The notes beneath the pieces are model-generated. The model had not been told where the DNA came from and did no database searches. It worked only from the letters and a program-made list of their open reading frames with translations. Positions 35,947-45,083 of a DNA stretch of 64,000 nucleotides are shown here, in pieces. The stretch's first letter is position 1, and every line of letters begins with the position of its first letter. The stretch comes from Candidatus Handelsmanbacteria bacterium (GTDB lineage Bacteria > Latescibacterota > UBA2968 > UBA8231): assembly GCA_016867395.1 (NCBI GenBank), contig VGJS01000002.1:62001-126000 (forward strand), given 5' to 3'. The position numbers were made by a program, and so were the translations under genes.

Positions 35947-37421
35947 TCCTTTTTCTCGTTGAGACGGCGCGCCGTTTCGCGGTGGGCCCGGCTTTGTTCG
36001 GCCTTGCCGAGCTTGGCGTACGCGTCGCTCAAATACAGGTGGGCGCGCGGATTGGCGGGATCGGCGGCCACCGCCTCCTCGTAGATGGTGGCCGCCTGGA
36101 GATGCTGGCCGAGGTGCATATGGGCCACCCCCAGGTTCAGGCAGGCGTCGGCAAATCCGGGCCGCAGGCGCAGCGCGCGGGCGAAATGGACCAAGGCGGC
36201 CTGGTAGTCCTGGGTGCGGGCGGCCAGCAGGCCCAGGCCGTAGGCGGCCTCGGCCAAGCCGGTATCCGCCCGCGCCGCCTGTTCCAGCGCCTGCCGCGCC
36301 TGCCCGTTCTGCCCCTGCTTGAGCCGCACCAGCCCCAGACGCGTGAGGCTGACGGCATCGGCCGAATCCAGGGCCACGGCGTCGTTGAGCGCAGTCGCCG
36401 CTTCCTCGAGCCTGCCCATCAGATACAGGGTGACCCCGAGGCCAGCATGGGCGTTGCGCAGCTTCGGGTTCAGTTCCAAGGCGGCGCGGTACTCCAGGAC
36501 GGCCGAGGCGTACTCACCGCGCAGGGCGTGGTTGAGGGCGAGGTTGTACCGCGCCGTGGCCGGACCGATGGCCACGGTCTGGCCGCCCGGAGCCGTGCGT
36601 TCCGAGCCGATGCCGCGGTCGTACTGGCGAAGGATCTCGGAACGCTGCAGCGCCTGCTCCCCCTCGATCCGGCGGCCGAGGCGAAGGTAGGTGCTGGCCA
36701 GGTTGAGCTGGACCTGCGGGGAGGCGGGATTGAGCCTGGCGGCCCGTTCGAAGGCGGCGAGGGCGGTGTCCAGTTGGTTGTTCTCGCGGTAGAGCAGGGC
36801 GAGGTGGAACTGGGCTTCCGCATCCTGCGGAGCCAGCCGGGCAGCGGCGCCCATCTCCGCCAGGGCCAGGGTGTCTTCGCCGCGCCGGCGGTAGAGCAGG
36901 CCCAGTTTCTTGTGGGCCGCCGCCAGGGTCGAGTCGGAGGCGAGGGCGGCCCGGTAATACCGCTCGGCCAGCGCGGTGCTGTCGCGGTAGCCGTGCACCA
37001 TGCCCAGGTTGTAGAGCGTCTGGGCGCGATTGGGTTCCAGCGCCAGCGCCTGGTTGAAGGAGGCGATGGCCGAATCGGTTTCGGTGTAGCGGGCCTGGGC
37101 GAAGGCCCGGGCCAGGAGTGCGGCCCCCTGTAGGTCGTAGAGTTCGGCGCTGGGCGGGCCGGTGTGCAGCGCCCTGGCCGCCTGGGCACCCGCTTGCTCG
37201 TACTGGCCGATCTCAAGGTGGGCCCGGGCCAGCAGCGCACCGGTCCTGCCGTCCAGCGGCTGCGCCGCCAACAGGGCGATGGCCTCGGGGTAACGGGCCT
37301 CGGCCAGCAACTGGCGGGCCTGCTCCACCGCCGGCGGGGGCGGGGCAGGAGCGGGAGCTGGCGGCGACTGCGCGCTGCAGCCGCCCAGGCTCATGACCAG
37401 GACCAGGCCCAGGAGGATCAT
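35943..37421 (-). CDS. TPR-repeat lipoprotein
   Basis: 492 aa from ATG 37421 (MILLGLVLVMSLGGCSAQS), a lipoprotein signal with Cys15; the track's longer start has a non-signal, disordered N-terminus. A short Ala/Pro linker is followed by about ten TPR motifs over ~30-490, for example 'AQTLYNLGMVHGYRDSTALA', 'AAAHKKLGLLYRRRGEDTLA', 'PQVQLNLASTYLRLGRRIEG', 'NAHAGLGVTLYLMGRLEEAA' and 'FADACLNLGVAHMHLGQHLQ'. Such solenoids scaffold protein complexes, here probably on the periplasmic face of a membrane. It leads the operon TPR, pentapeptide, propeller. A 73-base AT-containing gap separates it from the divergent propeller gene at 37495. Confidence 0.85.
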   Translation of the reverse strand: MILLGLVLVMSLGGCSAQSPPAPAPAPPPPAVEQARQLLAEARYPEAIALLAAQPLDGRTGALLARAHLEIGQYEQAGAQAARALHTGPPSAELYDLQGAALLARAFAQARYTETDSAIASFNQALALEPNRAQTLYNLGMVHGYRDSTALAERYYRAALASDSTLAAAHKKLGLLYRRRGEDTLALAEMGAAARLAPQDAEAQFHLALLYRENNQLDTALAAFERAARLNPASPQVQLNLASTYLRLGRRIEGEQALQRSEILRQYDRGIGSERTAPGGQTVAIGPATARYNLALNHALRGEYASAVLEYRAALELNPKLRNAHAGLGVTLYLMGRLEEAATALNDAVALDSADAVSLTRLGLVRLKQGQNGQARQALEQAARADTGLAEAAYGLGLLAARTQDYQAALVHFARALRLRPGFADACLNLGVAHMHLGQHLQAATIYEEAVAADPANPRAHLYLSDAYAKLGKAEQSRAHRETARRLNEKKE

Positions 37422-37494
37422 CGGTGCATTCGGCTTGCCGGAATGGGGGAGCCTCGCGTAAATTGGCCTGCAATAATAATACGCCAACAACGAG

Positions 37495-39153
37495 ATGCCA
37501 ACAGCAAGAGGGAGCAGCAGGGTGCCGCGATTCTGGGTGGGTGTTGCACTGGGGCTGGCGGTTTGGGACCCGGCCTGGGCCGCGCCCCGGTTCACCGACC
37601 AGGCCGCCGCTTCAGGGTTGACCGGGCGCAATGTCTCGGGCAGCACCCAGCGCTACATCGTCGAAGGCATGATGGGCGGGGTGGCCTTTTTCGACTACGA
37701 TGGGGATGACGACCCGGACCTGTACCTCACCAACGGTTCCCGGTTCGAGGGGTTTGCCAGGGGCGAGGAACCCCTCGACTACCTCTACCGCAACGACGGT
37801 GGCCGCTTCGCCGAGGTGGCCGCAGCGGCCGGCATCAGCGACACCGCCTGGTCCATGGGGTGTGCCGTGGCCGATATCGACAACGACCGCGACCTCGACC
37901 TGTACGTCACCAAATTCGGCCGCAACACCCTGTACCGCAATGACGGTGGCCGCTTCACCGACCGCACCGCGGCGGCGGGCGTCGGCGACCCTCGCTGGGG
38001 CACGGGCTGCACCTTTGGCGACTACGACCGCGATGGCGACGTCGACCTGTACGTGGCCAATTACGTCGACTTCTCGCGGGACTACCAATCCACCATCCCC
38101 TGCCTGTGGAAAAACATCCCGGTTTACTGCGGGCCGTTGGGCCTGCGGCCCGCCCCGGACGTATTGTACCGCAACGAAGGGGATGGCACCTTCGCCGAGG
38201 TCAGCCGCCAGGCCGGGGTCGCCGGGGAGCCCTATTTCGGCATGGCGGCCGTTTTCGCCGACCTCGACGTCGACGGCTGGCCGGACCTGTTCGTGGCCAA
38301 CGACTCGACGCCCAACAACCTGTTCCGCAACGAGGGGAGTGGCCGCTTCAGCGACACGGCGGTGATGGCGGGGGTGGCCTACAGCGGCGAAGGGGTGCGG
38401 CAGGGGTGTATGGGGGCAGCGGTGGAGGATTACGACAACGACGGCCTGCCCGATATCCTGGTCACCAACTTCGCCGACGAGCACAACACCCTCTACCGCA
38501 ACGAAGGAGGGGGGTTTTTCGCCGATGTTTCCTTCAGCTCCCTGGTCGGGACCGTCGGCATCCGGGAGGTGGCCTGGGGGGCGGTGTTCCTCGACGCCGA
38601 CAACGACGGCGACCGCGACCTCTACGTCGCCAACGGCCACACCTACCCCCAGGCGGACCTGCCGCAGGTCAATTCCAGCTACGCCCAACCGAACTGGTTC
38701 TTCCTCAACCAGGGCAAGGGGCGTTTCGCCGAGGCCAGCGACGCCGCCGGCACCGGCCTGGCAGTGCGGGCCGTCAGCCGCGGGGTGGCGGCCGCCGACT
38801 ACGACCGCGACGGGGACGTGGACCTGGCGGTGCTGAACCTGAACGACCCTCCCAACCTGCTGCGCAACGAGGGGACCGGGGCCGGCAATTATCTAGAAGT
38901 CCAGCTCGAGGGCACCCGCAGCAACCGGGCCGCCATCGGCGCCCGGCTGGTGCTGTCTGTGGACGGCCGCCGCCAGCACGCCCAGATCCAGAGCGGCTCG
39001 AGTTACCTGTGCCACCACGACCTCACCGTGCACTTTGGCCTGGGCCCGGCCGCCATGGCCGACTCCCTCGAACTGAGCTGGCCCAGCGGCACCCGGCAGG
39101 TGCTGCGCCAGGTGGCGGCAAACCAGTTGCTGAAGGTGCGCGAGCCGGACTAA
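37495..39153 (+). CDS. Seven-repeat FG-GAP/VCBS propeller protein with ASPIC/UnbV tail (copy 2)
   Basis: 552 aa. Unlike the other two copies it has a cleavable-type signal peptide (PRFWVGVALGLAVWDPAWA-A) and no lipobox. Seven DxDxDG-type repeats run from 'FFDYDGDDDPDLYLTNG' to 'AADYDRDGDVDLAVLNL', followed by the UnbV domain ('GARLVLSVDGRR', 'SGSSYLCHHDLTVHFGLG', 'LELSWPSGTRQVL'). Related to CRTAC1. An alternative GTG start (MPRFWV...) with AGAGGGAGC upstream would give a tighter signal peptide. It is divergent from the TPR gene and convergent with the foldase gene, whose stop lies 2 bases away. Confidence 0.87.
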   Translation: MPTARGSSRVPRFWVGVALGLAVWDPAWAAPRFTDQAAASGLTGRNVSGSTQRYIVEGMMGGVAFFDYDGDDDPDLYLTNGSRFEGFARGEEPLDYLYRNDGGRFAEVAAAAGISDTAWSMGCAVADIDNDRDLDLYVTKFGRNTLYRNDGGRFTDRTAAAGVGDPRWGTGCTFGDYDRDGDVDLYVANYVDFSRDYQSTIPCLWKNIPVYCGPLGLRPAPDVLYRNEGDGTFAEVSRQAGVAGEPYFGMAAVFADLDVDGWPDLFVANDSTPNNLFRNEGSGRFSDTAVMAGVAYSGEGVRQGCMGAAVEDYDNDGLPDILVTNFADEHNTLYRNEGGGFFADVSFSSLVGTVGIREVAWGAVFLDADNDGDRDLYVANGHTYPQADLPQVNSSYAQPNWFFLNQGKGRFAEASDAAGTGLAVRAVSRGVAAADYDRDGDVDLAVLNLNDPPNLLRNEGTGAGNYLEVQLEGTRSNRAAIGARLVLSVDGRRQHAQIQSGSSYLCHHDLTVHFGLGPAAMADSLELSWPSGTRQVLRQVAANQLLKVREPD

Positions 39154-39155
39154 AG

Positions 39156-40838
39156 TCAGGATTTGGCGGCCGCGGCCGGCTCGGCAACCGGCAACTGGCG
39201 CAGTGCGGCCTCGTCCACCTCGACCCGGTACTTGTCGCGCAGGCTGCGCACGTACTCCACATAGGCGCGTTTGGCCTTGTCGACCTTGACATAGGCCAGG
39301 GCCCGGCGCCGCGATTCGGCGTCGTAGGGGGCCTTTTCCCGCACCTTGTCGGTCACCTTGAACACCGAATACCCCTCCCGCACCCGCACCGGGCCGCCAA
39401 CCTCACCCGGTTCCAGTCGCTGGGCGGCGGCGTTGATACCCTGAAAAAACACCTCGGTGAAGACGTTCAGGCGGATCTGCCCCTGGTGGTGGATGGCGCC
39501 TTCCCGCTGGGTGTGTTTGAGCGCCAGCGCGGTCGCATCCTCCCCCTCCTCGAGGCGCCGTTTCAGCTGCTGGGCCAGCGAGTCCGAAGCGACGAGGATC
39601 TCGGTGACGAGGATGGTCTCCGGAGCGGTGAATTTCTCGGGGTTGGCATCGTAGAAGGCCCGGGCCTCTTCCTCGCTGGCGCTGACATGGCTGTCCACCT
39701 CGCGCTGCCGCAACACCTTCAGGCTGAGTTCCTCCCGTTTGCGCGCCAGACCTGCCACCAGGGTGCTGTCGCGGTCCAGCTGCAGCCGCATCGCCTCTGT
39801 TTCGAAAAGATGCGCCGGGATGGTGACGGTTTTCAGGAACTGATCCACGGCCGCGACAGTGGCCAGTTGGCGGGGCGAGAAGTGTGCCTCCTGGGCGGTG
39901 CTCAGCAGGTCGCCCACGGTGATCTGGCCCCCCTGGAAGGTGACCAGGGGCAGCGCGGCTTCGGGGGCGCTGAACTGGGGCAGTACCTCGCCGCTTTGTT
40001 GGCAACGCTGGCTGAAGAGCGTCAGCTGCGCCTCCTGGGTCTGGGGGGCGTACGCCTGCGTCAGGGAGTCGAGAACGAGGCGGATGCGTTCCATGCGCTT
40101 GGCCCGCATCAGTTCCTCGCGGAGCAGGGCCTCGGAGGCGGCGAGGGGGGCGGGCATCTCGTCGAGGATCTTAAAAACGGCGAAGTGCGTGCGCCGGTTG
40201 TACTGGACCGGCACCGGAGCCGAGATCTCGCCCACCTTCAGGTGCGCCACCCCCTCGGCGACGGCGGGGGTCATCTGGTCGCGCAGTTTGTAGCCACCGC
40301 TGTCGCCCCCGCGTTCGCCGGTCTCTTTGTGCTCGGAGTGGGTGGCGGCCAACTGGTGGAAGTCGGCCCCCTTCTTGAGCAGGGCCACGATGCGTTCGGC
40401 GTCCTCCTTGGTGGGCAGCATGATGCCGCTGAAACGCAGGGCGCGATCCCGGTGGGTTTCGCGGTAGCGGCGCTCGAGTTCCTCGCTGCTGACGCTGAGG
40501 TGGTCATTGATCTGCCGGCGTTGGTACAGATCCATGAGGCCACCGCGTCTGGCCGTCTCCAGTTGGTCGACAAAGGCGGGATCCTCCTCGATCCGCGTTT
40601 GCTTCGCTTCCTGGGCCAGGAGCCGCATGTCGATCAGGCTTTCGAGCAGCCGACGCCGAACCTCGAACGGGGAGTCGCCCTGTCTGAGGCCCTCGGGCAT
40701 CCGCTCCATAAACTGCTGCAGCTGGCTAGCCCGCACCTCCTCGGTGCCGGCCCTGCCAAGGACCGGGTCCTGGGGACTGCCCCCGCAGGCCGCAAGAACC
40801 GCAAAAAGGGGAGCGAGCAACAGGAATCGCATTTTCAT
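39156..40838 (-). CDS. Periplasmic peptidyl-prolyl isomerase/chaperone lipoprotein (SurA/PrsA-like, two parvulin domains)
   Basis: 560 aa from ATG 40838 (MKMRFLLLAPLFAVLAAC), placed 9 bases after GGAGG; lipobox Cys18. The N-terminal SurA-like helices (~40-130, 'FEVRRRLLESLIDMRLLAQEA') are followed by parvulin domain 1 (~140-240, 'SGIMLPTKEDAERIVALLKK', 'RGGDSGGYKLRDQMTPAVAE', 'KVGEISAPVPV'). A second helical segment precedes parvulin-like domain 2 (~430-510, 'VTEILVASDSLAQQLKRRLE', 'LEPGEVGGPVRVREGYSVFK'). Family members help outer-membrane and secreted proteins fold. Its place among so many secreted beta-proteins suggests a dedicated foldase, which is inference. A TACAC/GGAGG leader separates it from the propeller gene downstream on the same strand. 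Confidence 0.88.
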   Translation of the reverse strand: MKMRFLLLAPLFAVLAACGGSPQDPVLGRAGTEEVRASQLQQFMERMPEGLRQGDSPFEVRRRLLESLIDMRLLAQEAKQTRIEEDPAFVDQLETARRGGLMDLYQRRQINDHLSVSSEELERRYRETHRDRALRFSGIMLPTKEDAERIVALLKKGADFHQLAATHSEHKETGERGGDSGGYKLRDQMTPAVAEGVAHLKVGEISAPVPVQYNRRTHFAVFKILDEMPAPLAASEALLREELMRAKRMERIRLVLDSLTQAYAPQTQEAQLTLFSQRCQQSGEVLPQFSAPEAALPLVTFQGGQITVGDLLSTAQEAHFSPRQLATVAAVDQFLKTVTIPAHLFETEAMRLQLDRDSTLVAGLARKREELSLKVLRQREVDSHVSASEEEARAFYDANPEKFTAPETILVTEILVASDSLAQQLKRRLEEGEDATALALKHTQREGAIHHQGQIRLNVFTEVFFQGINAAAQRLEPGEVGGPVRVREGYSVFKVTDKVREKAPYDAESRRRALAYVKVDKAKRAYVEYVRSLRDKYRVEVDEAALRQLPVAEPAAAAKS

Positions 40839-40872
40839 CGTTCTCATCCTCCGTGTATACGCATTCACAAAT

Positions 40873-42693
40873 TTATCGTGGCGAGGGGATTTGGTCCACG
40901 GTCAGGAACTGATCTGCCGCCAAATCGCGGAGTTCGGTGTGGCCGCCATCGGGCCAGCGGATGGCGAGGGTGTCGATCCGGGCGCAGGGCCCCAGGCCAA
41001 AATGCAGGCGGCCGTCGCTGGCAGCCAGGTAGCTGCCGCCGGTCTTCACCTGGCGGGTCTGGACCTGGCCGCCGCAGCGCAGTTCGACCCAGGCGCCGGT
41101 GGCGTCGCGGGGGGCACGGGCCCGCAGCTTGAGGTTGAGCCAGTGCGAGCCAGGTTGCAGGTCGTTGCGAAATAGCCGGGCCTGGCCGCCGGTGCTGGTG
41201 ATGAGTAAGTCGAGGTCGCCGTCGTTGTCGTAATCGCCGCTGGCCAGACCCCTGCCGACCAGGGGCAACGCAAAGGCTGGGCCGCTGGTGGCAGAGACAT
41301 CAGTGAAGAAGGCGTCACGGTTTTCGTACAACTGGCTGGTCTGGGCATGGCTCAGATCGGGTTCGAGCAGGGCGATGCGGTCCTGGACGTGCCCGTTGGC
41401 CACCACCAGGTCGAGGTCGCCGTCGTTGTCGGCCTCGAAGAAGAGCGTGCCGAACCCCAGGGGCAGGAAACTGGGCTGGGTCAGGCCGGCGCCATCGGTG
41501 GCATCGCTGTAGCGCCAGGGGCCCTCGTTGCGGTAGAGCCGGTTGCTCTCCCGGGAGAAATTGGTGACCACCAGATCAAGGTCGCCGTCGCCGTCGTAGT
41601 CGGCGCAGTCAGTGCCCATCCCGGCTTCGGCCTGCCCGGCCGGACCCAAGGCCACCCCCGCCTCGGTGCCGATCTCGGAGAAGCTACGGCCTCCCTCGTT
41701 GCGATAGAGGAAATTGCGCATGCCGTCGTTGGCGACGAAAAGATCGTCGTCCCCGTCGCGGTCAAAATCGCCCGCCACCGCGCCCAGGCCCTTGCCGAAC
41801 AGGTTGAAAAGGCCGGCCGGCCGCGTCAAGTCGACGAAGGTGCCGTCTCCCTCGTTGCGGTACAGGGTGTTGGGCGCCCCGTTATAGTGGAGCGGGCTGC
41901 AGTAACTGCGCCAGGAGCGGGGGATCTTAAGCAGGCGGCTGCCGGGTGAGGACACGGTGCCGCCGCACACCCGGTTGGCGGCCGGGGTGAAATCGAGGTA
42001 GTTGGGCACGAAGAGGTCAAGGTCGCCGTCGCGGTCGAAGTCGAAGAAGAGCGGGCTGGTGCTCCAGCGCGGGTCGCCGACGCCAGCGGCGGCGGTGACG
42101 TCGGCGAAGCGGCCGGTGCCGTCGTTGCGGTACAGGGTGTTGGGGCCGTAGTTGGCTACGTAGAGGTCCGGGTCCCCGTCGTTGTCGAAATCTCCAGTGG
42201 TGCAGCCCATGCCGTAACCGGGGTCGCCGGTTCCGGCCCGGTCACTCTGGTCGGCGAAGCGTCCATCACCCTCGTTGTGGTAAAACCGGTCGCCGTGGTC
42301 GGCGCCAGGTGGCGGGCGCACCAGAGCCGAGGCGGGGTCCACCTCGCCGCCGAATCGCAAGGGCGGCAGGCCGCCCTCGCTGACCCAGTACGCGTCCGCG
42401 TCCTCCCGCACCAGGTTGCCGGGGGGGGGGTAATACGGGTCCTCGGACAGGGCGAAGCCATCGACTAAAAAGATATCGAGCAGGCCGTCCCCGTCGACGT
42501 CGAGGAAGGCACCCCCGGCCCCCATGGTCTCAATGAGTAGGTAAGCGCCATTGGCGCCGCTCTGGTGTTGGAAATCCACCCCGGAGGCCTGTGCCACTTC
42601 GGCAAAGGACGTTCCGGCAGGGCGCTTGGCTGGTTGGGAGCAACCGGCCAGGCTCAGCAACAGGCCAGCGGCGAAGAGAAGATTGGGATACAA
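40873..42693 (-). CDS. Seven-repeat FG-GAP/VCBS propeller lipoprotein with ASPIC/UnbV tail (copy 3)
   Basis: 606 aa. Seven repeats from 'FLDVDGDGLLDIFLVDG' to 'SGDYDNDGDLDLLITST', then UnbV ('GAWVELRCGGQVQ', 'GGSYLAASDGRLHFGLG', 'LAIRWPDGGHTEL'). It has a ~45-residue insertion after repeat 1 ('YYPPPGNLVREDADAYWVSE'). The track's start is TTG 42693, giving a lipoprotein signal without positive charge (YPNLLFAAGLLLSLAGC). A non-standard ATT ten codons upstream would add FPTRKPRL, a normal n-region, and sits right after AAGG, so the true start is uncertain. A run of ten C lies in the coding strand of the insertion. It is transcribed ahead of the foldase gene. Confidence 0.85.
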   Translation of the reverse strand: MYPNLLFAAGLLLSLAGCSQPAKRPAGTSFAEVAQASGVDFQHQSGANGAYLLIETMGAGGAFLDVDGDGLLDIFLVDGFALSEDPYYPPPGNLVREDADAYWVSEGGLPPLRFGGEVDPASALVRPPPGADHGDRFYHNEGDGRFADQSDRAGTGDPGYGMGCTTGDFDNDGDPDLYVANYGPNTLYRNDGTGRFADVTAAAGVGDPRWSTSPLFFDFDRDGDLDLFVPNYLDFTPAANRVCGGTVSSPGSRLLKIPRSWRSYCSPLHYNGAPNTLYRNEGDGTFVDLTRPAGLFNLFGKGLGAVAGDFDRDGDDDLFVANDGMRNFLYRNEGGRSFSEIGTEAGVALGPAGQAEAGMGTDCADYDGDGDLDLVVTNFSRESNRLYRNEGPWRYSDATDGAGLTQPSFLPLGFGTLFFEADNDGDLDLVVANGHVQDRIALLEPDLSHAQTSQLYENRDAFFTDVSATSGPAFALPLVGRGLASGDYDNDGDLDLLITSTGGQARLFRNDLQPGSHWLNLKLRARAPRDATGAWVELRCGGQVQTRQVKTGGSYLAASDGRLHFGLGPCARIDTLAIRWPDGGHTELRDLAADQFLTVDQIPSPR

Positions 42694-42832
42694 CAGGCGG
42701 GGCTTTCGCGTCGGAAAAATCCTTGCCGAGGGAAGTGCGATATCTTACCTTGACGGTTAGGAGTTTTTAAAACAATTCTACAAACAATCGGCGCAAAGGC
42801 AAGCCGCTCGCGCCTTGGCCAACCGTGAATCA

Positions 42833-45082
42833 ATGGCGAATAAAGGGAAAAGCGGGTTCTGGTATACCTTCGCAGCCACACTTTTCATCACCGCCTCGGG
42901 AAGCGCCGAGATCATCGTCATCGGCGGTGAGGGACGCCGCTGGGACAGCGGCGGTGGCGGCGTCCCCGCCACGGTGATCCGGACAGCGCGCGCGGTGGAG
43001 CGCACCAACGCCCCGGGCGGGGTCATCGACTATCAGCCGCCGGGGTACCCCAACTGGATCTTCCCGCAGCGCGCCGATACCACCCGCAACATCGCCGTGG
43101 GTTCCGACTCGCCCGAGCGGGGCGGGGGCATCACCTCGCCCAACACCCAGCGTATCCGCACCGACCTGCCCTCCATCATCGACGATGACGGCGACACCGC
43201 CCTGGATCTGCGGGCCGCCGCCGGCGGCCAGAGCGCCCGGGCGCTCGGCATCCTCATCGATCTGGATCTGGGTGCCCGTTTCGGGGTCAACCGGTTCAGG
43301 TTCTTCCCGCGCAACGCCGACCCGGCGTACCCGGCGCCGAATTTCCCCTTCCAGAACGATTTCATGCGGGGTTTCGAGATCTTCGTCAACGACGGCACGG
43401 CGGAAACACAGCGCGAGGGGATTCCGATCCTCCAGACGGTCGCGCTGGCGAACCAGAACACCGATGCCGTGGTCGATGTCCTCGTGCCCCCCCAGTATGT
43501 GCGCTATCTCCGGCTGAAGTCGCTGACCGCTGCTGGTTTCGAGATCGCCGAGCTGCAGGTGTACGGCACGGGGTACGTGCCGGAGGCGCGTTACGTCTCG
43601 AACATCTTCGACTTTGGCGATCTGGCGCTGCTGGGCAGGCTGCGCTGGGTAGGCGGCAGCCAGGGCGACCCCAACCGTTCGGCGATCCAGATCCGCACCC
43701 GCACTGGCCTCGATGCGCAGCCCGTCGAGTTCAACAAGGTCCGGCCTGGCGAGCGGATCTTCCGCCAGGGGGGCGGCGCCGGTGCCAGCACCCAGGGGTC
43801 CACGACCGCGGGCCTGCAGGTGCCCTGGCGGCGCGCCGAGGACGTCGGTGACGCCGGCCTCAGCCAGCTCATCGCCGAGGTGCTCGACAACGACGAGGTC
43901 GATGTGCGCGAGGCCTTCGAGCGCTTCAGGGGTCTCAGCGTCGACGAGCGCAATCTCATCACCCTCGACCAGGCCGACTACGGCAAGCTGCGGAATGAGG
44001 ACAAGGGCGACATCCGCGACGATTTGACCAATTGGAGCGGCTGGTCGCCGCCCTACGCCACCGCGTCCGGGCAGGTGGCGCCCGAGGCGATCGGCGACGG
44101 GGCCCTCGGGGTGCAGATCGCCTCTTCGGAGCCAAGGCGTTATTTCCAGTTCACCGCCGATTTCTCCAGTGAGGATTTCGAGGCTGCCGCGGGTCTGGGG
44201 GCCCTGGCCTTCGAGGTGCTCACCCCGCCCTTTGCCACGGAGCTGGTCGGTGAGATCCTCCCGCGGCAGACGGCGGTGGGGGCCAGGACGCACTTCACCT
44301 ACGCGGTGCGCAACCAGTCGCGGCCGGGCAGGGACCGGGGTTTCGACCAGCTGGTCATCGATACCCCGCTGCGGGCCGAAAGTGTCGGCCGGATCCGGAT
44401 CGTCCGGCCCGACGGCCAAGTCGCGGAAGCGGACTTCACCGGGCAGAGCCTGGTGTCCTTTCCCCTGGTCGACGGCGGGTTTGCCATCCGCGAGGCCGGC
44501 GAACGGCATCTCCTGATCAGTTTCCCCATGATCGCGGAGAGCGCCAGTCTGCTGACGGTGGAGTTCGCCAGCGGCGTGCTCCAGTACGGCACCACCTTTG
44601 CCGCGCGGGCCCGCAACAGCGAGTCGGGTTCCGACATCGGGCAGGAGGTGGTGGCCGGCAACGCTGCGGACCTGGGCACCGCGGGGCAGGAGGACCCCGA
44701 CGTCCAGCCTCTTGGTTCCCGGATCGTCGGCAATCTGTCGGTGCAGGTGCCGATCGCCCGCGACCTCCTGCTCAATGTGGTCGCCGAACCGCCGGTCTTC
44801 ACCCCGAACGGCGACGGGGTCAACGACCAGGGGGCCATCCGCTACGATATCACCAATATCGCCCGTCCCGCTCCGGTGGAGATCCTGATCCGGGATCTGA
44901 GCGGGCGTCTGGTGCGGCGCCTCTATGCGGCGGCCGACCTGAGCGGCCGCTATGCCCAGGGGTGGGACGGCCGCGACGATGCCGGGGGGCTGGTGCCCCC
45001 GGGAAGTTATCTCTACTCGGTGGAATTACGGGCGGGCACTGGCACCCAACGGCAACTCGGGGTGGTGGGGGTGGTGTACTGA
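42833..45082 (+). CDS. Large secreted discoidin-like/FlgD-like protein, class A (family member 1)
   Basis: 749 aa from ATG 42833; signal peptide MANKGKSGFWYTFAATLFITASGS-AE. Residues ~125-260 form a discoidin (F5/8 C)-like module ('LGARFGVNRFRFFPRN', 'QYVRYLRLKS') ending with the family signature 'IAELQVYGTGYVPEARYVSN'. Residues ~455-640 hold the shared beta core ('ELVGEILPRQTAVGARTHFT', 'GFDQLVIDTP'). The C-terminus (~655-749) is a FlgD-like Ig module opening VFTPNGDGVND and ending VVGVVY-COOH. It carries an extra Asp/Glu-rich helical insert ('LIAEVLDNDEVDVREAFERF') not seen in the other members. The barrel-like gene starts 1 base after its stop, which suggests they work together. Confidence 0.75.
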   Translation: MANKGKSGFWYTFAATLFITASGSAEIIVIGGEGRRWDSGGGGVPATVIRTARAVERTNAPGGVIDYQPPGYPNWIFPQRADTTRNIAVGSDSPERGGGITSPNTQRIRTDLPSIIDDDGDTALDLRAAAGGQSARALGILIDLDLGARFGVNRFRFFPRNADPAYPAPNFPFQNDFMRGFEIFVNDGTAETQREGIPILQTVALANQNTDAVVDVLVPPQYVRYLRLKSLTAAGFEIAELQVYGTGYVPEARYVSNIFDFGDLALLGRLRWVGGSQGDPNRSAIQIRTRTGLDAQPVEFNKVRPGERIFRQGGGAGASTQGSTTAGLQVPWRRAEDVGDAGLSQLIAEVLDNDEVDVREAFERFRGLSVDERNLITLDQADYGKLRNEDKGDIRDDLTNWSGWSPPYATASGQVAPEAIGDGALGVQIASSEPRRYFQFTADFSSEDFEAAAGLGALAFEVLTPPFATELVGEILPRQTAVGARTHFTYAVRNQSRPGRDRGFDQLVIDTPLRAESVGRIRIVRPDGQVAEADFTGQSLVSFPLVDGGFAIREAGERHLLISFPMIAESASLLTVEFASGVLQYGTTFAARARNSESGSDIGQEVVAGNAADLGTAGQEDPDVQPLGSRIVGNLSVQVPIARDLLLNVVAEPPVFTPNGDGVNDQGAIRYDITNIARPAPVEILIRDLSGRLVRRLYAAADLSGRYAQGWDGRDDAGGLVPPGSYLYSVELRAGTGTQRQLGVVGVVY

Positions 45083-45083
45083 C

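Noticed and set aside
38106-41132. Plus-strand ORF of 1008 aa spanning a convergent gene pair
   Set aside because: It runs in a shifted frame through the end of one propeller gene and antisense through the foldase and another propeller gene. The translation is arginine/proline low-complexity with no domain.
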